Source: CAYVQU01 sp964453155
GTDB lineage: Bacteria; Chloroflexota; Anaerolineae; Anaerolineales; UBA11858
DNA: 21,640 nucleotides
Reading direction: 5' to 3'
NCBI GenBank assembly: GCA_964453155.1
Contig: CAYVQU010000085.1
Span: forward strand, 1 to 21,640
Each line of letters opens with the position of its first letter. Within the stretch, counting starts at the first letter, position 1. Positions 6,980-13,554 of the stretch are shown here, piece by piece. The notes below the pieces were generated by a model that searched no databases, had not been told where the DNA came from, and was given only the letters and a program-made list of their open reading frames with translations. A program made the translations under genes and the position numbers.

Positions 6980-7077
6980 GGTTGAGTAGGATGACTGCTT
7001 TTCGTCGTCCGTATCGAAACCCATCCCTAGCGTCACTAAGTTTCGATACGCTGCAAAAATGCCGCAGCTACTCAACC
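6980..7077. repeat. Complete inverted repeat R4 at the 3' end of the lamin-tail gene
   Basis: The most symmetric copy. Outer arms GGTTGAGTAG (6980-6989) and CTACTCAACC (7068-7077) are perfect 10-base complements. Inner arms GTATCGAAAC (7011-7020) and GTTTCGATAC (7040-7049) are also perfect. The left variable stem is GGATGAC/GTCGTCC and the right GCTGC/GCAGC (7050-7054, 7064-7068). The TAG stop of the lamin-tail gene begins 4 bases beyond the arm, at 7082-7084. Confidence 0.85.
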
Positions 7078-7081
7078 AACG

Positions 7082-7888
7082 CTAATCACTACGTCTGGAT
7101 TTAATTCTATAAATTCCAACCAACCCCATTCCAATCCCAAGGATGAAAACTGATGTCCAATTCCAGTCTGAGTTAGCTGAGAAACTGACTAATCCAATAG
7201 CTGTTGGGCCACCTACCCCTGTATTTTGCCCATAAGGCGAGGCTTTTTTAGGTCCATCTTCATAGCCATGTTTGTACCAGGCCCCTTGAACATTCGTAAT
7301 GGATTGCCCATCTTGGGCATCATTCAAATCTGTATCGAAACCGCTGCCGCCCTCGACATAGTCCATCCCACTGCATGATCCCTCATTAGGATCAGATCCC
7401 CACGAGACGCAATGGACAACCTCGTTTGAAGTATTCTGGAGGTAGATGTGATCCGTTTCATTTGAAAGACCATATCTTCCCCCTAACATATGGTTCACTG
7501 CCAATGTTTTACTTTCAATCACCGCAAAGGCGGGCGAATATTGGTTGAATTCCGTTTGTAGAGCGGTTGCATTATAAGCAATGACCCAATATTCCCCAGG
7601 ATAAATTTCACCATCAGGCAGCATATCACAACCATTATTATCACAAAGCTGCCAACCGTTGATGATTACAGATGACACTCCCTGATTGTAGATTTCAACC
7701 CACTCAAACCGGGTTTCTGTTGATCCAGTGGTGCCACATGTGCTCTCAGTAGTACCCAGGCAAATCGAATTATAAACGACTTCACTGATGACAATATCCC
7801 CATCTGCCGCGGCCACAGTTCTAAATTGTAAAATGACCACCATCATCACCATTCCGACACACACAAACCGAAAAATCCTGCTCAACAT
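7082..7888 (-). CDS. Exported lamin-tail-domain (LTD) protein with C-terminal membrane anchor
   Basis: A 268-residue protein. Residues 1-28 form a signal peptide (basic start, long hydrophobic core, cleavage probably after TVAA). Residues about 30-165 match the LTD beta-sandwich: DIVISEVVYN at the start, FEWVEIYNQG (61-70), INGWQLCD (76-83) and YPGEYWVIAYN (96-106). Several cysteines could form disulphides outside the cell. A low-complexity part leads to GPTAIGLVSFSA (227-238), a hydrophobic helix (about 244-260) and a basic tail, a plan of surface proteins held in the membrane or processed there. The ATG at 7888 has a good GGGAGG site. Substrate is unknown; LTD domains often accompany nucleases or carbohydrate-active modules, but no enzyme domain is present. 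It is not an obvious polysaccharide gene. Confidence 0.85.
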   Translation of the reverse strand: MLSRIFRFVCVGMVMMVVILQFRTVAAADGDIVISEVVYNSICLGTTESTCGTTGSTETRFEWVEIYNQGVSSVIINGWQLCDNNGCDMLPDGEIYPGEYWVIAYNATALQTEFNQYSPAFAVIESKTLAVNHMLGGRYGLSNETDHIYLQNTSNEVVHCVSWGSDPNEGSCSGMDYVEGGSGFDTDLNDAQDGQSITNVQGAWYKHGYEDGPKKASPYGQNTGVGGPTAIGLVSFSANSDWNWTSVFILGIGMGLVGIYRIKSRRSD

Positions 7889-8007
7889 AAAACCCTCCCT
7901 TACGGAAAACAGTTGATTTTTTTAGTTGGTTGGCCTTATTTGGGTCCACCCTAGGACAGTGATGTGCGCGTAATCAGGTTGGAACCCCCTATAATAAGGA
8001 CGATTTT

Positions 8008-8016
8008 AGTATATCA
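8008..8016 (-). promoter_or_regulatory. Candidate extended -10 promoter for the lamin-tail gene
   Basis: On the minus strand TGATATACT (8016-8008) fits the extended -10 pattern TGnTATAAT with one mismatch. The 145-base spacer 7889-8033 shows no good -35 partner and no terminator hairpin for the upstream aminotransferase fusion gene. The leader would be about 115 bases. Confidence 0.3.
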
Positions 8017-8033
8017 TGATTTTGCTCGTTGTA

Positions 8034-9920
8034 TCAGAAATTGGCTAAGACTTTGGTTAAAGCAGTTACAACCACTTCAATCTCATCTGAATTCATATTA
8101 CTATGGAAAGGTAAAGCCAGAGTAGACTGCCCAGCGCTCTCCGCGATCGGAAAATCACCAGTACGAAAACCATGCTCTTTCTGATAGAAGGATTGCAGAT
8201 GGATGGGTGTGAAATAGGGTCGGGTCGGGATGCCAAACTCCGCCATGCGCGCCATAACCTGGTTGCGGTCAATCCCCGGCGCAAAGCGAACAATATAAAC
8301 AAACCAGCTCATGCGGGTTGTATCCGACACCACGGTTAACGGTTCAACTAAATCGACCTTTGCAAGCTGTTGATTGTATTTATCGGCCACCACGGAACGT
8401 TTGAATAAAAGTTCATCCAGGCGGCGCATTTGGACGCCGCCCACCGAAGCGTTTAACTCTGACATCCGGTAGTTATATCCCAGGCGGGCATGGTCGAGCC
8501 ATTGATTGAACTGGTCGCGGCCCTGGTTGCGTAAACTGCGGAACAGATCAGCCCAATCGCTATTATCGGTCACAATCACGGCCCCCTCACCCGATGTCAT
8601 TTGCTTATTCGGATAGAAGGCAAACACGCCAGCCTGTCCTAATGCGCCCACACGGCGACCCTTATATTCAGCGCCGACAGCTTCAGCTGAATCCTCAATC
8701 ACTTGCAAATTATGCCGAGTCGCAATTTCCAGAATGGGATCCATGTCTGCCGGCTGCCCAAAAATATGGACCGGAATAATTGCTTTGGTCTTTTCAGTGA
8801 TGGCGGCCTCTATTTTTGCTGGGTCCATATTCAAAGTGACCGGATCAACATCCACAAACCGGGGTGTGGCATTTTGGTACAAAATACAATTGGAAGAGGC
8901 GACAAAACTGTATGGGCTGGTAATCACTTCATCACCCGGGCCGATCCCGGCCGCAATCATGCATAAATGCAAAGCCGAAGTTCCATTGATGACCGTAATC
9001 CCATGTTTGGCATCAGCCACCTCAGCTGCCATTTCTTCCAAAGCCACAGTTTGGGCGCCGATACTCAAGTTCCGAGATTGCAGCACCCGGACGACCGCTT
9101 GAATTTCCGCCGCCGTAATATCGGGCATCGCCATCGGTACTTTATAGGGTCCGGGGGAGGCAGAAGAATAATCCAAGACACTGCTTATCGCCGGCATCGT
9201 CGAATAGGGAATCTCGATTTCCTGGCACAGGGCTTTAATATTTTGAAGCGTTTGGGCCGGGGCACTAGGGATAGCGATAATCACTTCTTGAATATCAAGC
9301 TCGCGAACGACCTCCGGCAAGCGGATCAAGGGACCATAAACCTTCAACCGGTCAATCCGGCGCCCGGTCTTGTTTTCATCATCATCCAAAAAGGCAACCG
9401 GTTGTAAGCCAACTTGCGGATTTTTACCCAATTCGGTCATCATTTGGGTGCCAGCTGAACCCGCCCCAATGATCAAAGTCCGTTTGGTTGGGTAGAGCTT
9501 CGTCGACTTCCAGTTAATATCACCTGGGAAGCGTTCAAAACTCCGTAATCCGACCCGCAGACCACCTAAGATTAAATAACTGGTAACGGCCTCAATAATG
9601 AGCAATGACCGGGGGAACGTCTCCAAATAATTGGGATACAACCACAGCAAAGTGATCGGTATCAGAATCCCAGTCCCGGCTAAAATGGCTACCCCCAGTC
9701 GTAAAAAGTCGGGTGTGTGGGCGTAACGCCAAATGCGATCGTAGATTCCAAAAACTGAGAACAAGGCCGGCCGCAGAATCACTGCCATAACAATAAACGG
9801 CCAGATGGCCGCAATGAAAAAGCCCACATAAATGATCTCTAGCCGCAGCATGAGACCAAAAATGATTGAGAGCAGCGTCAGGAGAGCGTCAATTAGGATG
9901 AGTTGCCAGGTTCGGAGCAT
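8034..9920 (-). CDS. FlaA1/WbpM-type membrane N-terminus fused to a DegT/DnrJ/EryC1/StrS sugar aminotransferase
   Basis: 628 residues from the ATG at 9920 (a TTG five codons earlier is less likely). Residues 1-130 hold about four membrane helices, as in WbpM/CapD. Residues about 145-250 are the CoA-binding-like Rossmann domain (IIGAGSAG at 150-157, then AFLDDD and VIIAIPSA). From about residue 260 a full DegT aminotransferase replaces the usual dehydratase: NGTSALHL (312-319) binds the PLP phosphate, Asp410 in EDSAEAVGA contacts the PLP ring nitrogen, and Lys439 in YPNKQMTSGEG is the probable PLP lysine. It would transfer an amino group to C4 of a UDP-4-keto sugar, the product of the dehydratase type encoded just upstream (10289-12127). 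The N-terminal 250 residues resemble that neighbour, so the fusion may have arisen by domain swapping between adjacent genes (inference). Confidence 0.92.
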   Translation of the reverse strand: MLRTWQLILIDALLTLLSIIFGLMLRLEIIYVGFFIAAIWPFIVMAVILRPALFSVFGIYDRIWRYAHTPDFLRLGVAILAGTGILIPITLLWLYPNYLETFPRSLLIIEAVTSYLILGGLRVGLRSFERFPGDINWKSTKLYPTKRTLIIGAGSAGTQMMTELGKNPQVGLQPVAFLDDDENKTGRRIDRLKVYGPLIRLPEVVRELDIQEVIIAIPSAPAQTLQNIKALCQEIEIPYSTMPAISSVLDYSSASPGPYKVPMAMPDITAAEIQAVVRVLQSRNLSIGAQTVALEEMAAEVADAKHGITVINGTSALHLCMIAAGIGPGDEVITSPYSFVASSNCILYQNATPRFVDVDPVTLNMDPAKIEAAITEKTKAIIPVHIFGQPADMDPILEIATRHNLQVIEDSAEAVGAEYKGRRVGALGQAGVFAFYPNKQMTSGEGAVIVTDNSDWADLFRSLRNQGRDQFNQWLDHARLGYNYRMSELNASVGGVQMRRLDELLFKRSVVADKYNQQLAKVDLVEPLTVVSDTTRMSWFVYIVRFAPGIDRNQVMARMAEFGIPTRPYFTPIHLQSFYQKEHGFRTGDFPIAESAGQSTLALPFHSNMNSDEIEVVVTALTKVLANF

Positions 9921-9932
9921 ATGCGTGAATTC

Positions 9933-9951
9933 CAAACAGAAAAACTGTTTG
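9933..9951. promoter_or_regulatory. Stem-loop in the leader of the aminotransferase fusion gene
   Basis: CAAACAG-AAAAA-CTGTTTG is a perfect 7-base stem with a 5-base loop, 13 bases upstream of the ATG at 9920. A possible promoter (TTGATT at 9987-9982, TAAATC at 9963-9958, 18-base spacer, minus strand) would start the transcript close to this hairpin. It could be a 5' stabilising hairpin, an operator, or a structure shading the ribosome site. Confidence 0.35.
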
Positions 9952-10027
9952 TCACCAGATTTATCCTTTTAGAGATGATGCAATCAAGGGATTGATCGCG
10001 GCGAGATTATATCACATCGATCTTGCC

Positions 10028-10126
10028 GGTCGAGTAGAGCGGGATGTTTTCCCCGCTCGTATCGAGACCCAGGAAACCGCTTGATTTCAATAAATCTCTC
10101 TTTTCATTCGAGACACTCGCTCAGCA
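10028..10126. repeat. Diverged inverted repeat R5 (GGTCGAG subfamily)
   Basis: The plus half GGTCGAGTA (10028-10036) has the perfect 7-base stem GAGCGGG/CCCGCTC (10037-10043, 10052-10058) and GTATCGAGACC (10059-10069). Here the end arms are GGTC and GACC, a paired change from the GGTT/AACC of R1 and R2. The minus half is degenerate (ACTCGCTCAGCACTAA at 10115-10130). With R6 it fills most of the 368-base gap 9921-10288, where I see no gene. Confidence 0.7.
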
Positions 10127-10167
10127 CTAACGAATGACGCCGATCGAGTGAATTCGGAGCGAAAGTT

Positions 10168-10284
10168 GGTTGAGTGCTGCGGAGCAGCCTATCGAAACCA
10201 ATGTGAGTGGATTTGTGGGAATGGGTTGGTCTACGTAAAACCACTTGGGCTCGATACACCAGCACTTCGTTCTGGTACTCGACC
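10168..10284. repeat. Inverted repeat R6 at the 3' end of the dehydratase gene
   Basis: The plus half is GGTTGAGT (10168-10175), stem GCTGC/GCAGC (10176-10180, 10184-10188) and ATCGAAACC (10191-10199). The minus half is GGTCGAGTA (10284-10276), stem ACCAG/CTGGT (10276-10272 with 10262-10258) and GTATCGAG. As with the GIY-YIG and lamin-tail genes, the stop codon of the neighbouring gene (10289-10291) starts four bases beyond the outer arm. Confidence 0.7.
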
Positions 10285-10288
10285 AGCG

Positions 10289-12127
10289 CTAATGAGCAGC
10301 CAGTTCAGCCAGTTTTTCCCGCAATTCTTCGCTCTCCCCCTGCTGCGCCAGAATTATCAATTCATCAATTTGAGCTTCGAAATCCGCATCAACCCCGTGG
10401 ACTCCATTGCGAGTAACGAATATTTTCTCATATTGGGTCTGGGCTGGTTTTTCACCCTCGGAAAACAACTCTTCATACAGCCGCTCTCCAGGGCGCAAGC
10501 CGGTGTATTTGATTTCAATATCCTCCCCAACTCTAAAACCGGAGAGTTCAATCATATCGCGGGCCAGGTCCGCAATTTTGACCGGGGCCCCCATATCGAG
10601 TACGAAGACCTCGCCGTTTTTCCCCAGGGTCGAGGCCTGTAAGACCAATTGCACCGCTTCAGGGATGGTCATGAAAAACCGCACCATATTGGGATCAGTC
10701 ACCGTCACCGGCCCGCCCGCGGCGATTTGACGCTTGAAAAGCGGGATCACACTCCCCCTGCTGCCTAAAACGTTCCCAAAACGGACCGCGACATAGGGTC
10801 GTTTGGTCTCCGCTGCAACCCGCCCGACGATTTTTTCGGCCAGGCGTTTGGTCATCCCCATGATATTAACCGGATTTACTGCTTTATCGGTGGAGATCAT
10901 CACAAAATGCGCCACCCCGTGATCGCGGGCCAATTCGACCACATTGCGGGTGCCCAAAACATTATTGGTGACCGCATCCTCGCAATTGGCCTCCATCAGC
11001 GGGACGTGCTTATGGGCCGCAGCATGGAATACAATCTGGGGTTGATAGCGCGCAAAAATGGCATCCAGCCGCGGCCGGTCGCGCACGTCGGCAACGATCA
11101 TCGTCTGAGCTGGGCCAGCGCGACCGGACTGCTCAAATCGTTTCCCTAAAGTGTACAGGCTGTTTTCCCCATGCCCCAGGGCCACCAACTCAGCCGGCTG
11201 GCATTTGATAATTTGGGTGCATAACTCGGAACCGATCGAACCCCCGGCCCCGGTTACCAACACGCGTTTACCGTTTAGCAAGGCCGCCACCTGGGTAGCA
11301 TCTATCTCGACACGATCCCGGCGGAGTAAATCGCCAATTTCCACCGGGCGCAAACGGTTGACATTGACATTGCCGGCGAGCAACTCGTAGACCCCGGGCA
11401 CCGTTTTGGAGGCCACCCCGGCAAGCTCACAGGCCTGGACCACCTGCCGGATGACCGCCCCCGGCACTGTCGGCATCGCTATGATGACCTCATGAACCCG
11501 ATATTGCTCAACCAGGTTGGGAATTTTGGTCAAGGAGCCTAAGACGCGGGCGCCATGAATGGTGCGGCCGATTTTTTCAGGGTTGTCGTCCACAAAGCCG
11601 ACCAATGCCATCGTCAAGTGGGCGCTGGCGTGAATTTCGCGGGCCACAATTTGCCCGGCATCCCCGGCCCCGGCGATCAGCACCCGCTTGACGGGACCGT
11701 TCTTATGCCAGCGGGCGCGATAATACTCCGAGGTTCGCACGGTGAACCGGGTGCCCGCAACGACCACCAGGGTTACTAACCCATCGATGAAGGGGATCGA
11801 ACGCGGCAGTCCGCTCCCGGGCACCAGACCCAGCCCCTGAAAACCGTATGTCAGCCCCGTCAGGATCAGAGTCGCCAGCCCGACTCCCCCGGCAATGGAC
11901 AGCATGGCATCGATACTGGCATAGGGCCAAAAGCGTTGATAAAATCGGAAGATATAAAACACCGGCAGCTTGACCAGCAGGCTGAGTCCAATAAAGAATA
12001 AGAGCGCCAGGCAATATTCTGCCCCCCAAGGGAAATTCACCCGTAATGTCAGGGCAATTACGGGTGTTAACACGAGCAAGAGAATGTCAACGATGAGAAA
12101 ATGACGGTTACGAAATTTTAAGGTCAT
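10289..12127 (-). CDS. Membrane-anchored UDP-sugar 4,6-dehydratase (WbpM/PglF/CapD family)
   Basis: A 612-residue protein with the full three-part plan: about four membrane helices (8-130), a CoA-binding-like Rossmann domain (IAGAGDAG 151-158, GFVDDNPEKIG 177-187) and a C-terminal extended SDR domain. The NAD-binding motif is TGAGGSIGSEL (292-302). The active site reads ISTDKAVNP (411-419) with Met423 and Lys427 in IMGMTK: the M-x3-K form that replaces Tyr-x3-Lys in the WbpM/PglF/FlaA1 group. It converts UDP-GlcNAc (likely) to UDP-4-keto-6-deoxy-GlcNAc, the precursor of QuiNAc, FucNAc or bacillosamine-type sugars. The length is normal for the family. The ATG at 12127 has a GGGGGAG site 10 bases away. 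The product is a suitable substrate for the downstream aminotransferase fusion and perhaps the SDR at 14653-15660. Confidence 0.95.
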   Translation of the reverse strand: MTLKFRNRHFLIVDILLLVLTPVIALTLRVNFPWGAEYCLALLFFIGLSLLVKLPVFYIFRFYQRFWPYASIDAMLSIAGGVGLATLILTGLTYGFQGLGLVPGSGLPRSIPFIDGLVTLVVVAGTRFTVRTSEYYRARWHKNGPVKRVLIAGAGDAGQIVAREIHASAHLTMALVGFVDDNPEKIGRTIHGARVLGSLTKIPNLVEQYRVHEVIIAMPTVPGAVIRQVVQACELAGVASKTVPGVYELLAGNVNVNRLRPVEIGDLLRRDRVEIDATQVAALLNGKRVLVTGAGGSIGSELCTQIIKCQPAELVALGHGENSLYTLGKRFEQSGRAGPAQTMIVADVRDRPRLDAIFARYQPQIVFHAAAHKHVPLMEANCEDAVTNNVLGTRNVVELARDHGVAHFVMISTDKAVNPVNIMGMTKRLAEKIVGRVAAETKRPYVAVRFGNVLGSRGSVIPLFKRQIAAGGPVTVTDPNMVRFFMTIPEAVQLVLQASTLGKNGEVFVLDMGAPVKIADLARDMIELSGFRVGEDIEIKYTGLRPGERLYEELFSEGEKPAQTQYEKIFVTRNGVHGVDADFEAQIDELIILAQQGESEELREKLAELAAH

Positions 12128-12230
12128 GGAAAGAATGCTCCCCCAGGATTATAGCGGGTTTGGTCAGGAAACTGGAATTGTATGGACTAGACAAATGTAG
12201 CTAACAGCAAAAAAACTTAACATTTCAAAC

Positions 12231-12261
12231 CATTTCATTTCGCGTTCGAAAACACTCAACC
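12231..12261 (-). repeat. Remnant of the GGTTGAG repeat family
   Basis: On the minus strand from 12261, GGTTGAGTGTTTTCGAA matches the start of the minus halves of R1 and R2 base for base, then diverges. It lies in the 175-base spacer between the GT4 gene (12303) and the dehydratase gene. No partner arm is seen, so it is probably a decayed solo half. Confidence 0.5.
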
Positions 12262-12302
12262 GACGGTTTGCCTCATATTCACCAAAGTACCGGACAGCTT
12301 GA

Positions 12303-13538
12303 TCAACGATTTTTATTGCCTGCGGATGAACCACGCTGATTTGAAATGACCTGCTGATAAAATGCCAAGACCTGGGGCATGATATCCGTAGACACAGCCC
12401 GGTCTTGGATCTGCTGGTAATTTATCTTCTGGGCCTGGGTACGTAAGTCGACATCATCCAAGGCAATCAGTAAGGCCGCAGCCAACGCCGCGGGATCATC
12501 GGGATCGACTAGCAGGCCGTTTTCGCCCGGCGTAATCCATTCTCTGATCGAATCAACATCCCCCATCACCGGAAAGGCCCCACAGGCCATGGCTTCTAAC
12601 ATACTGTTGGGGATGCCATCGCTGATTGAGGGGGAAACCATGATCGCGGCCCGTTGAAACAACGCTGCCAATTCAGCCGGTTTTAAATAAGGTTTCACCT
12701 GGACCTGGGTCGGCAGCAAGCCGAGTTTAATAATCAGCTTTTTAGCCCGGGGGATAACGGCTGGCGGCATCAATAATAGGACTTGCATATCTTCAGCAAA
12801 ACATTGGTGGGTCTTCATTATTTTCAGCGCTTGCAACAAGGTTTCCCAACGTAAATAGGGTGCGATGCCACGCGGATAGACAATCAGTCGTTCGCGCTTG
12901 AAAGCCGGACAGCCAGGCTGAAAAACCGTGAAATCTACACCGCCATTGCCAGGGAATAACCGGGTAGGTACTTCAGGCGGCAAACCCGTTTCAAGTGAAA
13001 TGCGTATATCCCGGGCACAATCGGCGGTCAGGCCATCCGGAAAGCGGAGAACCACTTGGGTCAAAAAGCGGTGCAGGCGGTATTTGCGACTGAAATACTT
13101 GAACTCATTACCCCACACCGATAGCACCCAGGGATGCATTCCAGCCAGAGCCGCCACATAGCCTTCGTTTTGGATCCGCAGGGCATGCACGATATCGGGC
13201 TGAAAGCTGTGCAGTTCTCTCCGGACAGCCAGCGCCTGGGGCACTACATCGAATAAGCAAATTTGATGCCAGAGTGGCCTTAGAAATGAGTCCAGGCCCT
13301 TGTGGGCAACCCACTCTACGATCCGCGAATTTTTCTTGGTTTGCGCCTGATCAGCCGTATTGGCAAAAACAGTGCCTGGCCGAAATATCCCGGGCAAAAT
13401 TTTAACTGTGACCCCCTCCATGTCCAGGGGTATGGGATAAGTACTGAGGACCAATACATCATCCTGGCGGTCAATGAAAAATTGCACCCAGCGCCGGACG
13501 TGATCGGAGCGGCCATCAACGATATAAGCAATGCGCAT
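12303..13538 (-). CDS. Family 4 glycosyltransferase
   Basis: A 411-residue GT-B enzyme. MRIAYIVDGRSDHVRRWVQFF opens the acceptor-binding lobe, and DIVHALRIQNEGYVAAL and SVWGNEF follow. The C-terminal lobe has the donor-site block SPSISDGIPNSMLEAMACG (about 301-319) with the usual E-x7-E motif in the form D-x7-E, then ENGLLVDPDDP. Cytoplasmic, adding one sugar to the undecaprenyl-linked chain. The ATG at 13538 follows the stop of the initiating transferase by 16 bases, so the two are surely co-transcribed; it may therefore add the second sugar (inference). Specificity cannot be read. Confidence 0.92.
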   Translation of the reverse strand: MRIAYIVDGRSDHVRRWVQFFIDRQDDVLVLSTYPIPLDMEGVTVKILPGIFRPGTVFANTADQAQTKKNSRIVEWVAHKGLDSFLRPLWHQICLFDVVPQALAVRRELHSFQPDIVHALRIQNEGYVAALAGMHPWVLSVWGNEFKYFSRKYRLHRFLTQVVLRFPDGLTADCARDIRISLETGLPPEVPTRLFPGNGGVDFTVFQPGCPAFKRERLIVYPRGIAPYLRWETLLQALKIMKTHQCFAEDMQVLLLMPPAVIPRAKKLIIKLGLLPTQVQVKPYLKPAELAALFQRAAIMVSPSISDGIPNSMLEAMACGAFPVMGDVDSIREWITPGENGLLVDPDDPAALAAALLIALDDVDLRTQAQKINYQQIQDRAVSTDIMPQVLAFYQQVISNQRGSSAGNKNR

Positions 13539-13554
13539 AAATCAAATTTTTAGT

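Noticed and set aside
6836..7075. N-terminal extension (80 codons) of the second GIY-YIG gene
   Set aside because: This part only translates repeats R3 and R4 from a TTG; copy 1 and the domain family start at the ATG (6835) with the identical flank.
6025..7077. CRISPR array
   Set aside because: The repeats are few, about 100 bases long, inverted, and separated by genes rather than by unique spacers of even length; no cas gene is present.
7040..7077. Right half of repeat R4 as a rho-independent terminator of the lamin-tail gene
   Set aside because: The stem is followed by mixed sequence and the T-run lies in the loop, so it does not fit an intrinsic terminator, although some transcript-end effect is possible.
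8734..9102. Plus-strand open frames of 122-164 codons opposite the aminotransferase fusion and dehydratase genes (also 8967-9407 and 10148-10642)
   Set aside because: They lie antisense to genes with complete catalytic motifs and give no recognisable protein, as expected by chance in GC-richer coding DNA.
12138..12153. TATAAT-like -10 (12153-12148, minus strand) as promoter of the dehydratase gene
   Set aside because: There is no good -35 partner, and a start from it would fall inside the ribosome-binding site, leaving no usable leader.
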